Assembly: GCA_024636135.1 (NCBI GenBank)
Contig: JAGXHP010000050.1
Location: 1 to 9,513 of the forward strand
Length of the DNA: 9,513 bases
Direction: 5' to 3'
Source: Chloroflexota bacterium
Lineage (GTDB): Bacteria > Chloroflexota > Limnocylindria > QHBO01
The stretch's first letter is position 1. Each line of letters starts with the position of its first letter. This document shows, one piece after another, positions 1 to 6,210 of the stretch. The translations under genes were made by a program, and so were the position numbers. The notes beneath the pieces were generated by a model. The model had not been told where the DNA came from. It searched no databases and saw nothing but the letters and a program-made list of their open reading frames with translations.

Positions 1-492
1 CGCGTCGTCGGTCTCGAGGCCGCGGATGATCTCGATCAAGCCCATCACCGGCACCGGAGAGAAGAAGTGGAGGCCGATGAACCTCGCGGGCCGATCGGTC
101 GAGGTCGCCAACCCGGTGATGCTGATGCTGCTCGTGTTGCTGGCGAAGATCGCGTCCGCATCGGCGCTGCGGCTCAGCGCCTCCCAGGTCTGGCGCTTGA
201 TCCCCTCGTCCTCGAAGACGGCCTCGATGACGATGCCGTGGCCGCCAGCGCCATCGGTACCCTCGGTCGTGGCGATCCGCGCCAGCAGGTCGTCCGCGGC
301 CGGCTGCTCCAGCTTGCCCTTGTCCACCTGGCGCTTGAGATTGGCGGCGACCCGGGCTTTGCCCTTCTCGGCCAGCTCGAGGGTCCGATCGGCCAGGGTG
401 ACCTGCTTGCCGGCCGCCGCACTGACCTGCGCGATGCCGTGGCCCATCAGCCCGGCACCGATGACGTAGATGCGTTCGATGCTCATGAGCAT
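1..492 (-). CDS. 3-hydroxyacyl-CoA dehydrogenase (3-hydroxybutyryl-CoA dehydrogenase type), C-terminus cut by window edge
   Basis: NAD-dependent oxidation of an L-3-hydroxyacyl-CoA to the 3-ketoacyl-CoA, a cytosolic step of beta-oxidation or butyrate-type metabolism. Only the N-terminal Rossmann domain is in the window. Numbered from the ATG at 486, residues 8-20 read VIGAGLMGHGIAQ (GxGxxG at G10, G12, G15). An acidic D33 ends the second strand (LAD), which favours NAD. SNTSSI (117-121) and GLHFFSPVPVM (138-148) carry the Ser and His of the active site, with E152 following in LIEII. The usual HFFNP is HFFSP here. Two in-frame ATGs exist, at 492 and 486. The second gives the usual family N-terminus, and neither has a clear ribosome-binding site. 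It is the last visible gene of the minus-strand cluster, 15 bp after the DinB-fold gene. About 120 residues are missing. The family is secure; chain-length specificity cannot be read. Confidence 0.93.
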   Translation of the reverse strand, partial: MLMSIERIYVIGAGLMGHGIAQVSAAAGKQVTLADRTLELAEKGKARVAANLKRQVDKGKLEQPAADDLLARIATTEGTDGAGGHGIVIEAVFEDEGIKRQTWEALSRSADADAIFASNTSSISITGLATSTDRPARFIGLHFFSPVPVMGLIEIIRGLETDDA

Positions 493-507
493 GGAAGCGT
501 ACAGCGC

Positions 508-1422
508 TCAGCCGGCCGCCGATACCGCTCCGCGCGCGGCCTCCGAGAGCTCTCGCGTCGCCGCGGCAATGATCGGAACCGCCGGCTCGATCTCGCCGGG
601 AGGCAGCGCGAACACCACGGACTCCATGCGGCCGTGTGCCGCGTGGATGTGGCGCACCAGGCGCTCGACCTCTCGCGTCGGCCGATCGAGGAAGACGAGC
701 GTCTTCTCGACCTGGATCGTGTGCTCGCGCAGGTGGGACGCCCAGCGCCCGAGCCGAAAGGCGACATCGAGACCGAATCCCGACCAGCGGGCATTGGCCG
801 CCAGCTCCTCGTCGCTCAGCGAGCCGAGCCGACCGGCGGCGACATCCATCGCCTCGTCGAGACGACTGCGGATGTCAGGCAGCGTGCCCTGGCCATCGCT
901 CGCCTCGTCCGGGAAGTCCGGGCCGATGCCATCGGGCACCTCCGCTGGGAAATCCGGCTCGTGGCGCCGGCCGAGCCACCAGGCGGTGTAGCTGGCATAC
1001 GCACGTTGGACATTGAGGGCGTGTGCGAGCGTCTGGCGCAGCGTCCACTCTCCGTTCCCCGGGTCGCGATCCAGGTCCTCGTCCGTGAGCGCCGCCAGGA
1101 TCCCGTGGAGCTCCCAGCGCGCCACGGTGGCGCGGGCGAGGATGCGGGACGAGGGTGCGCGCAGCGTCCCGGCAGCGGCCAGCGCTGCCTCGGCATCGAT
1201 ACCGGCTCGGTCAAGAGCCTCTGCACAGCGATAGAAGGCGTAGCGCGCTTCGGTCCAGCCCGTCTCGCCGTCGCGCCACGACCAGGGCCGTTCGAGCGCT
1301 TCGCCGTCGCTCACCCCGAGGAGCGGCGGCGTCGCCTCGGCCAGCGCGGCGCGAGCCTCGACGACGACCGGGGCAACCGGGACGGTGGGGCCGGGAGTGT
1401 TGTCGCGGAGCAGTGAATCCAT
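508..1422 (-). CDS. DinB-fold (DinB_2/MDMPI-like) metal-binding protein with N-terminal extension
   Basis: A 304-residue protein. The C-terminal two thirds look like a DinB four-helix bundle: GEWTLRQTLAHALNVQRAY (124-142) carries the first histidine (H134), and RLGRWASHLREHTIQVEKTL (223-242) carries the H-x3-H pair (H230, H234). DinB-fold enzymes are metal-dependent and often act with bacillithiol, mycothiol or another thiol, or serve as maleylpyruvate isomerases. The substrate cannot be inferred here. The protein is much longer than a plain DinB domain (about 150-170 residues). The first ~95 residues, including PWSWRDGETGWTEARYAFYRCAEAL (46-70), form a helical region that I do not recognise. 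The start lies only 4 bp beyond the meaB stop, so it is probably translated from the same mRNA. No strong Shine-Dalgarno is seen (GGCTGAG upstream). The fold call is fairly firm and the function unknown. Confidence 0.8.
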   Translation of the reverse strand: MDSLLRDNTPGPTVPVAPVVVEARAALAEATPPLLGVSDGEALERPWSWRDGETGWTEARYAFYRCAEALDRAGIDAEAALAAAGTLRAPSSRILARATVARWELHGILAALTDEDLDRDPGNGEWTLRQTLAHALNVQRAYASYTAWWLGRRHEPDFPAEVPDGIGPDFPDEASDGQGTLPDIRSRLDEAMDVAAGRLGSLSDEELAANARWSGFGLDVAFRLGRWASHLREHTIQVEKTLVFLDRPTREVERLVRHIHAAHGRMESVVFALPPGEIEPAVPIIAAATRELSEAARGAVSAAG

Positions 1423-1426
1423 CGGC

Positions 1427-2347
1427 TCAGCCTACGCCGTCGAGCAGGCGCTCGGCGGCCGTCAACGGATCGAGCTGACGTTCGGCGACCCTCTGGATCG
1501 TCTCGTCCCACGCCGGATTGGCCACGGCACGACCACCGGCGAGGTCCGCCAGCGCGCGGCGCACCTGGCTCGCGGCGCGATCGCGAGCGGCGAGGGGCTC
1601 ACGGGCTGCCGCGCGGTGTGCCTCGATGGCATCGGCGAGATCGGTCACGCCTTCGCCCGATGTCGCTGTCGTGACCATGATCTTCGGCGGCGAGCGCTCG
1701 ACCCGGCCGCCGGCCGTCGACATCATGGCGCGCAGCTGCCGAGCGGCACGGTCCGCTCCCGGCCGATCGCCCTTGTTGACGGCCACGATGTCCGCCACCT
1801 CGAGCAGTCCCGCCTTGATGGCCTGGACCTCGTCCCCCATCTCGGGCGCCTCGACGACGACCGTCGTCTCCGCCAGGCGCGCGATCTCGACCTCGGACTG
1901 GCCCGCGCCGACCGTCTCGATCAGGATGGGGTCGTATCCGGCCGCATCCAGCGCCGCCGCGCCGATCCAGGTCGTGGCTGCCAGGCCGCCGAGCTCGCCG
2001 CGCGCGGCCATCGAGCGCATGAAGACGTCGCGGTCGGCGGCGTGCTCCATCATCCGAATCCGGTCACCGAGGATGGCGCCGCGGGTGTACGGCGACGATG
2101 GGTCCACGGCCAGGATGCCGACGCGCTTGCCGCGCCGCCGCCACTCCCCGATGAGCGCGTTGACGAGGGTCGACTTCCCGCTCCCCGGCGGCCCGGTGAT
2201 GCCGACGACGTGAGCGCCGTGGCCGCTGGCGAATAGCTCGGGGAGGATCGGGCGAATGGACGGGTCGCCGTTCTCGATGCGGGTCAGCAGGCGCGCGAGC
2301 GGTCGTCGTGCGCCGGACGCCAGTTCCTCGATGAGTCCGTGGGTCAT
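1427..2347 (-). CDS. meaB: MeaB/ArgK-type GTPase, chaperone of a B12-dependent acyl-CoA mutase
   Basis: G3E-family P-loop GTPase that guards methylmalonyl-CoA mutase and its relatives, gating adenosylcobalamin loading and protecting or reactivating the enzyme. With the ATG at 2347 the protein has 306 residues, close to the family's 310-330. Walker A is GPPGSGKST (52-60), the switch region DPSSPYTRGAILGDRIRM (83-100), the Mg-binding segment ETVGAGQSE (144-152), and the base-specificity motif NKGD (191-194). The C-terminal helices (about 245-306) match the MeaB dimerisation arm. The frame stays open upstream to an ATG at 2461, but that would overlap the mutase subunit gene and add a non-conserved tail, so the 2347 start is preferred. 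Family members often read PGLGDD where this one has PEMGDE. The gene follows the B12-binding subunit by 34 bp, the classic pairing, so its client is very probably that mutase. Confidence 0.95.
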   Translation of the reverse strand: MTHGLIEELASGARRPLARLLTRIENGDPSIRPILPELFASGHGAHVVGITGPPGSGKSTLVNALIGEWRRRGKRVGILAVDPSSPYTRGAILGDRIRMMEHAADRDVFMRSMAARGELGGLAATTWIGAAALDAAGYDPILIETVGAGQSEVEIARLAETTVVVEAPEMGDEVQAIKAGLLEVADIVAVNKGDRPGADRAARQLRAMMSTAGGRVERSPPKIMVTTATSGEGVTDLADAIEAHRAAAREPLAARDRAASQVRRALADLAGGRAVANPAWDETIQRVAERQLDPLTAAERLLDGVG

Positions 2348-2352
2348 CCGCC

Positions 2353-2377
2353 CGGACGTATATACGGATATACGCCG
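2353..2377. repeat. AT-rich inverted repeat between mutase subunit and meaB
   Basis: CGTATAT (2357-2363) and ATATACG (2368-2374) are perfect inverted arms around a 4-base loop ACGG. The flanks CGG (2353-2355) and CCG (2375-2377) extend the stem to 10 pairs if A2356 bulges. It nearly fills the 34-bp gap and is strikingly AT-rich against its surroundings. In the mRNA it would place a hairpin just before the meaB start. On DNA it could be an operator, and its TATATA could serve as a -10 box for meaB. The role is inferred. Confidence 0.6.
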
Positions 2378-2381
2378 CGGC

Positions 2382-2783
2382 TCATGTGCGTCGAACGTGC
2401 TCGCGGAAGTAGCGCGCAATCGCTCCGATCGATGTGCCGGGCCCAAAGATCTCTGCGACACCGGCCGCCTTGAGCTTGGTCACGTCCGCATCGGGGATGA
2501 TGCCGCCGGCCGCAACGAGCACCTCGTCCATGCCACGCTCGCGGAGCAGCTCCACGGTCCGCGGCAGGAGGGCCATGTGGGCGCCGGAAAGGATCGACAG
2601 CCCAACGACGTCCACGTCCTCCTGCTCGGCGGCATCGGCGATCATCTCCGGGGTCTGGCGCAGTCCGGTGTAGATCACCTCGAAACCCTCGTCGCGGAGG
2701 CCGCGGGCCAGGACCTTGGCCCCGCGGTCGTGGCCATCCAGACCTGGCTTGGCGATGAGGATGCGGATCGGCGTGTCGGTCAT
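2382..2783 (-). CDS. B12-binding small subunit of an acyl-CoA mutase (methylmalonyl-CoA mutase C-terminal domain type)
   Basis: A stand-alone cobalamin-binding domain of 133 residues that partners a separate catalytic subunit to isomerise methylmalonyl-CoA/succinyl-CoA or a related pair. The base-off/His-on signature is complete: KPGLDGHDRG (12-21) with H18 as the lower cobalt ligand, SIL (63-65), and AAGGIIPDADV (91-101). The length matches split mutases of archaea, IcmB and HcmB. The sequence alone cannot decide between methylmalonyl-, isobutyryl- and 2-hydroxyisobutyryl-CoA mutase, so no symbol is given. Its ATG overlaps the stop of the upstream pterin dehydratase gene as ATGA, implying translational coupling. 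meaB follows after 34 bp. The large subunit is not in the window and must lie elsewhere, either further along or at another locus. Confidence 0.93.
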   Translation of the reverse strand: MTDTPIRILIAKPGLDGHDRGAKVLARGLRDEGFEVIYTGLRQTPEMIADAAEQEDVDVVGLSILSGAHMALLPRTVELLRERGMDEVLVAAGGIIPDADVTKLKAAGVAEIFGPGTSIGAIARYFREHVRRT

Positions 2784-3088
2784 GCGCGGCCGATTCTAGC
2801 GGCGATCCGGTCGATCTCGGCAGCAAGCTCGACGTCGCGCCGGGTGACCGCGCCGGCCGCGTGGGTCGTCAGGGTGAAGGTGACGTTGCGGTAGCGAGTG
2901 ATCGCGATGTCCGGGTGGTGGCCGGCCCGCTCCGCGGCCTCGGCGACCGCGTTGACCAGGGCAACGGCCTGCGTGAACCCCTCGCAGCGGATGGCGCGCC
3001 GGATCGAGGCCTCGTTTCGTTCCCAGTCCGGCAATGTTGCAAGGGCGGCCGCCAGCTCGGCATCGGTCAGCGGGTCTGCGTACGGCAC
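2780..3088 (-). CDS. 4a-hydroxytetrahydrobiopterin dehydratase (pterin-4a-carbinolamine dehydratase)
   Basis: Dehydrates 4a-hydroxy-tetrahydropterin to the quinonoid dihydropterin (EC 4.2.1.96). This recycles the pterin used by aromatic amino acid hydroxylases; bacterial members have also been linked to molybdopterin metabolism. The 102-residue length is typical. The family signature is intact: GHHPDIAITRYRNVTFTLTTH (56-76), then VTRRDVELA (81-89). H57, H58, H76 and D85 match the active-site His-His...His...Asp. The start is GTG at 3088, preceded by a good Shine-Dalgarno, GGAGGAG, close before it. It lies 35 bp after folE, whose pathway makes the reduced pterin, and its stop overlaps the next start (ATGA). 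No hydroxylase (phhA) is visible, so the physiological partner is unknown. PhhB or PCD would be the usual names. Confidence 0.94.
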   Translation of the reverse strand: MPYADPLTDAELAAALATLPDWERNEASIRRAIRCEGFTQAVALVNAVAEAAERAGHHPDIAITRYRNVTFTLTTHAAGAVTRRDVELAAEIDRIAARIGRA

Positions 3089-3123
3089 GGCTCCTCCGTC
3101 ATCGCCTGTGAACCGTCACCCGC

Positions 3124-3696
3124 TCAGGCCCCGCCCTTGCCGATGAGGCCCATGAACTCGGCCCGGGTCCTGGCATCCCGACGGAACGTTCCGACCATGC
3201 TGGAGGTGACCATCGTCGCCTCCTGTTTCTTCACGCCGCGCATCATCGTGCACAGATGGCTCGCCTCAATCACGCACGCCACGCCTTTCGGCTCGAGCCG
3301 TTCCATGAGGAAGTCGGCGACCTGGACCGTCAGTCGCTCCTGGACCTGCAGCCGCTTGGCGTACATGTCGACGATGCGCGGGATCTTCGAAAGCCCGATG
3401 ACCTTGCCCTTCGGCAGGTACCCGACGTGCGCCTTGCCGATGAACGGCAGCAGGTGGTGCTCGCACAGCGAGAAGAACTCGATGTCGCGGACGACGACCA
3501 TCTCGTCGTAGTCGACACTGAAACACGCGCCGTTGATCAGCGCGTCCGGGTCGACGTGATAGCCCGCCGTCAGCTCGTCGTACATGCGGCGCACCCGCTC
3601 GGGGGTGCGCGCCAGGCCCTCGCGCGACGGATTCTCTCCGATCTCCACGAGCAGCGTGCTGACTGCCTCTTCCAGGGAGGCGTTCGGATCTGCCAT
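3124..3696 (-). CDS. folE: GTP cyclohydrolase I (type IA)
   Basis: Converts GTP to 7,8-dihydroneopterin triphosphate, the entry to folate and biopterin synthesis; a cytosolic homodecamer with zinc. From the ATG at 3696 the protein has 190 residues, the usual size. FFSLCEHHLLPFIGKAHVGYLP (74-95) supplies zinc ligands C78 and H81 and catalytic H80. EASHLCTMMRGVKKQEATMV (144-163) supplies H147 and zinc ligand C149. LARTPERVRRMYDEL (28-42) and LQVQERLTVQVADF (116-129) are also typical. Another in-frame ATG at 3708 adds four residues (MIRD), but it lies inside a TATGAT sequence sitting like a -10 box. The 3696 ATG falls where transcription would begin, so the mRNA may be leaderless. This is the first gene of the minus-strand cluster, divergent from the NERD-like gene. 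The identity is firm; the start is less so. Confidence 0.96.
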   Translation of the reverse strand: MADPNASLEEAVSTLLVEIGENPSREGLARTPERVRRMYDELTAGYHVDPDALINGACFSVDYDEMVVVRDIEFFSLCEHHLLPFIGKAHVGYLPKGKVIGLSKIPRIVDMYAKRLQVQERLTVQVADFLMERLEPKGVACVIEASHLCTMMRGVKKQEATMVTSSMVGTFRRDARTRAEFMGLIGKGGA

Positions 3697-3703
3697 GTCC
3701 CGA

Positions 3704-3709
3704 ATCATA
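3704..3709 (-). promoter_or_regulatory. Putative -10 box for folE, leaderless start
   Basis: Read on the minus strand, TATGAT is followed by seven bases (TCGGGAC) and then the ATG at 3696. Transcription starting the usual distance downstream of a -10 box would begin at or next to that ATG. A -35 match is poor: a CGGACA at 3736-3731 has a 21-bp spacing. No clear Shine-Dalgarno precedes the start. Confidence 0.45.
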
Positions 3710-3744
3710 CGGCGTGCCGGGCCGACCCTCTGTCCGACCGTCCA

Positions 3745-3783
3745 GTCGGGCGCTACACTCGGGGTGCCCATCCGACGCCCGAC
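3745..3783. repeat. Inverted repeat in the folE / NERD-like divergent region
   Basis: GTCGGGCG (3745-3752) and CGCCCGAC (3776-3783) are perfect 8-base inverted arms 23 bases apart. A shorter nested pair, CCGAC (3734-3738) and GTCGG (3745-3749), shares one arm, and further CCGAC copies occur at 3722-3726 and 3772-3776. A weak plus-strand -10 candidate, TACACT, is at 3754-3759 between the arms. It might be an operator controlling one or both divergent genes, but such short GC motifs also arise by chance here. Confidence 0.35.
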
Positions 3784-3794
3784 AGGAGAGGAGG
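3784..3794 (+). promoter_or_regulatory. Strong Shine-Dalgarno for the NERD-like gene
   Basis: AGGAGAGGAGG ends 12 bases before the ATG at 3807. It is the best ribosome-binding site in the window. It decides this ATG over the in-frame ATG at 3714, which would lie inside the divergent promoter region. Confidence 0.75.
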
Positions 3795-3806
3795 TTGGAC
3801 GCTGCC

Positions 3807-4373
3807 ATGATTCTCCACGCGGCCTCGCGATCGCGGCGCCTGGGACTCCCCGGCCTGGGCTCGAATGACCGTGCCGCGTCCGCGTTCGCGCGACGGCTGG
3901 ATGACGACTACCACTGGTTCCGGTCGCTCGCGCCGGGCGGAATTGAGCCGATCGACGCCATCGTGGTCGGGCCGGGCGGGACCTTCGCCATCACGATGAG
4001 CGGCGAGCGTGGGCGGTTCACGCGACGCAACGATCACTGGTATCGCTGGAACCGCTCCACCGACTCCTGGGTCCCGTGGCATGCCGCGCCGATCACCGCC
4101 GCTCGCCTCGCCGGACGGCGCCTCAGCCTCTACCTCGAGCGCGCGGGCCTTCCGGCCGCCGTCGAACCGATTCTGCTTCCGGCCGACGAGATGGAGGTGC
4201 TGCCACATCCCGGGGAGCCGGCCGGGCTGATCGTCGAGCGCTCTTCGGATCGCGTGGCCGGCCTCGTGAGCGCCGAGAATCGGCTCAGCCGGGGCCAGGT
4301 GGATCGGATCGTGGCGCTGCTCGATCCGCGTCAACCGCTTCCGAGATTGGCTCAAGCGACACCGAACGGGTGA
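3807..4373 (+). CDS. NERD-like (nuclease-related domain) protein with degenerate active site
   Basis: A 188-residue soluble protein. Residues ~20-82 resemble the NERD core: HWFRSLAPGGIEPIDAIVVGPGGTFAITMSGERGRFTRRNDHWYRW (36-81), like the family pattern of ID-x-vVVGP-x-GvFvIEtKn...G. The Asp (D50) is kept, but the expected E-x-K is replaced by T63-x-S65, so nuclease activity looks unlikely. The rest (88-188) has an AARLAGRRLSLYLE helix and a beta-rich stretch (PILLPADEMEVLPHP), consistent with the end of a restriction-like fold, then a low-complexity tail. No signal peptide or membrane segment is seen. The start is fixed by the strong Shine-Dalgarno. The last 89 bases overlap the 3' end of the PAP2 gene on the other strand. 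The domain call rests on motif resemblance and is moderate; a plain hypothetical protein is the alternative. Confidence 0.7.
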   Translation: MILHAASRSRRLGLPGLGSNDRAASAFARRLDDDYHWFRSLAPGGIEPIDAIVVGPGGTFAITMSGERGRFTRRNDHWYRWNRSTDSWVPWHAAPITAARLAGRRLSLYLERAGLPAAVEPILLPADEMEVLPHPGEPAGLIVERSSDRVAGLVSAENRLSRGQVDRIVALLDPRQPLPRLAQATPNG

Positions 4374-4974
4374 GCCGCGCGAACACCAGGACGACGACGG
4401 CGCCCGCCGTCCAGCCGGCGACCACGTCCGACGGGTAATGCACGCCGAGCCAGACGCGTGACAGGCCGATGAGAAGGATCAAGAGACCGAGCCCCACGAT
4501 CGTGGCCCGCTGAATCCTCCGCGGCAGCGTCGATCGGGCGAGCAGCACACCCAGGACGCCATACGCCACCATCGACAGCGCGGCGTGGCCAGATGGGAAG
4601 CTGAAGCCACGCTCGACGACCACCGGCTCGAAGAGGTCCGGCCGAGCACGAGCGACGAAGCCCTTGAACACCTGGTTGCCGATCGAGGCCAGGCCGATGG
4701 TCAGCGCACCCGCCACGCCGTGCAGCCACGGCCCGATCGCAAGCCCAATGACCGCCGTGGCCAACGCCACCCCGGTGATGGCCGCGGTCGATCCAAGTTC
4801 AGTGATCCATCGCAGCGGGGACAGCACGCCCGCCAGCGGATCGCTGCGAACGATCTCGATGATCGAGCGGTCGAGCGCATCCGTCAGGTCGAGGCTCACG
4901 GCAATCGCCAGGAGAATCACGATCGCGACGCCGATGAGCGACGGGATGGGGCTCGACAGGAGGGATCGCCGCAT
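4285..4974 (-). CDS. PAP2-family membrane phosphatase (lipid phosphatase)
   Basis: An integral membrane phosphatase of 229 residues, of the type that dephosphorylates phosphatidic acid, phosphatidylglycerol phosphate or undecaprenyl pyrophosphate. All three PAP2 motifs are present: KGFVARARP (104-112, KxxxxxxRP), PSGH (127-130), and SRVWLGVHYPSD (172-183, SRx5Hx3D), with catalytic H130, H179 and D183. Hydrophobic stretches at about 11-30, 65-82, 86-100, 132-147, 157-172 and 185-200 give roughly six membrane spans. The ATG follows directly on the stop codon of the upstream membrane protein gene (TGAATG), so the two are probably co-translated. Beyond the last span a hydrophilic tail (201-229) is encoded in the 89 bp shared with the convergent NERD-like gene. 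The substrate is not readable. The neighbours, two GT-C-like proteins, make polyprenyl-phosphate recycling a reasonable guess. Confidence 0.93.
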   Translation of the reverse strand: MRRSLLSSPIPSLIGVAIVILLAIAVSLDLTDALDRSIIEIVRSDPLAGVLSPLRWITELGSTAAITGVALATAVIGLAIGPWLHGVAGALTIGLASIGNQVFKGFVARARPDLFEPVVVERGFSFPSGHAALSMVAYGVLGVLLARSTLPRRIQRATIVGLGLLILLIGLSRVWLGVHYPSDVVAGWTAGAVVVLVFARLTRSVSLEPISEAVDADRAAPRSDPPGPG

Positions 4975-6210
4975 TCAATAGCTCACGAAGCCCAGCACCG
5001 TGACGGCCCAGACGCCGTAGGCATTGACTGCGATGCCGATGAGAATCGCGGCGCGCGCCTCGATCGAGATTCGATCGCGGAAGACCCAGCCGAGCATCAG
5101 CAGCACGACCGGAAGCACGTCGAGCACGTAGCGGTAGCCGAACTGCGCGAAGCCGGGCGCGCCGTGCAGCAGGTCCGGCAGCAGTCCCAGGCCGACAGCC
5201 AACCATGCCCAGCCCGCCAATGGCACGGCCCCACGCACCTTCACCAGCCACAGGAGGATCGGAGTCGTGAGGAGCAACGACGTCCCATTCCAATTCGGCC
5301 GGAACCAGGGAGCCTGGTCGACGTAGTCGAAGCCGCGCATGAAGATCAGGTGCAGGTGGCGCGGGACATAGTCGATCGCGAGAATGCCCTGCGCATACCA
5401 CGGCTCCTCCAGCACGCCGGGGATGAGCCCGTAGCCGAACTCGAGGGGCGTTCCGAAGCGCGCCAGGTTGTAAGCCGCGACCGCAGCCGCCGGAACCGCC
5501 AGCCCGACCAGAAACGTCATCGCCGCGCGACGGCCCGTCTGGACGCGCGCGTCGCCCGAGGCCGATACGCCGACGCCCAGATACAGCGCCAGGTAGAGCG
5601 GGAGCGTGAGGCCCATGGGCAGGCGCGACGCCGCCGCGAGGCCGAGGAGCACGCCGGCCAGCAGAGGCCAGCGGCGCGACGTGGCGACGATGAGGGCCAG
5701 CAGCGCGAAGAAGACTGCCACCACCTGGGCGTGCAGCCAGACCGTGCCGGTGCCCGCCGCCCACCAGTGGACGCTGCCGACCGCGAGGATGGCGGTCAGC
5801 CAGGCGGCGGGCGATGGCGCCACACCCACGCCGCGCAGGAGGATCCAGGCCAGGCCCACGTTCGCGCCGCCGAACAATGCGGTGGCGATGCCCTGGTCGA
5901 AGCCGGGGCCGAACAGCGCCACGAATGGCAGGAGCGCGATGGCCGGCATCGGGGGAAACGGTGTGTACCAGCCTCCCTCGGGTCGGGGAACGAGCTCGAG
6001 CCACGGCATCGGTTCGGCGATGTGAAGGCGGCCGTCAAGGAAGCTGCTTGCCAGCGGCAGGAAGCTGTCGAGTGTCACCCGCTCGGACACCGTGACCAGA
6101 TAGACCACCACGGCCGCCGCGGCCAGCACCAGCGGAGTCAGCAGGGTCCACCAAGCCCGATCGCCTCCCGTCGAAGCCCGGGGAGGATGCGGCTCAGCGT
6201 TCGCTACCAT
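4975..6210 (-). CDS. Multi-spanning membrane protein, GT-C glycosyltransferase-like (GT39/PMT-type)
   Basis: A 411-residue protein with about ten hydrophobic segments. A short cytoplasmic N-terminus is followed by the first span at about 22-40. A long loop comes next, with SERVTLDSFLPLASSFLDGRLHI (42-64) and WYTPFPPMPAIALLPFVALFG (81-101), resembling the first extracytoplasmic loop of GT-C enzymes that transfer sugars from polyprenyl phosphates. The loop acids (D48, D59) are candidates for the catalytic Asp, but no full family signature is recognised. A soluble, aromatic-rich loop (about 265-310: EEPWYAQGILAIDYVPRHLH and onward) lies late in the protein. The Shine-Dalgarno (AGGGAGGG just before the ATG) supports the start. 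The stop abuts the PAP2 start. The gene diverges from the PIG-V-like gene with 26 bp between start codons. The membrane topology is firm; the enzyme class is an inference, and a transporter or O-antigen ligase-like protein is the alternative. Confidence 0.72.
   Translation of the reverse strand: MVANAEPHPPRASTGGDRAWWTLLTPLVLAAAAVVVYLVTVSERVTLDSFLPLASSFLDGRLHIAEPMPWLELVPRPEGGWYTPFPPMPAIALLPFVALFGPGFDQGIATALFGGANVGLAWILLRGVGVAPSPAAWLTAILAVGSVHWWAAGTGTVWLHAQVVAVFFALLALIVATSRRWPLLAGVLLGLAAASRLPMGLTLPLYLALYLGVGVSASGDARVQTGRRAAMTFLVGLAVPAAAVAAYNLARFGTPLEFGYGLIPGVLEEPWYAQGILAIDYVPRHLHLIFMRGFDYVDQAPWFRPNWNGTSLLLTTPILLWLVKVRGAVPLAGWAWLAVGLGLLPDLLHGAPGFAQFGYRYVLDVLPVVLLMLGWVFRDRISIEARAAILIGIAVNAYGVWAVTVLGFVSY

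Noticed and set aside
67..1416. A 449-codon plus-strand open frame opposite the dehydrogenase and DinB-fold genes
   Set aside because: The Arg/Gly/Ala-rich translation has no recognisable motif, while the minus strand encodes two proteins with conserved active-site residues.
2353..2377. Intrinsic terminator at the hairpin before meaB
   Set aside because: There is no T-run after the stem on the minus strand, and the next gene of the cluster starts immediately.
2348..2461. Extended N-terminus for MeaB from the ATG at 2461
   Set aside because: It would overlap the mutase subunit by 80 bases, read through the inverted repeat, and add 38 residues unlike any MeaB N-terminus.
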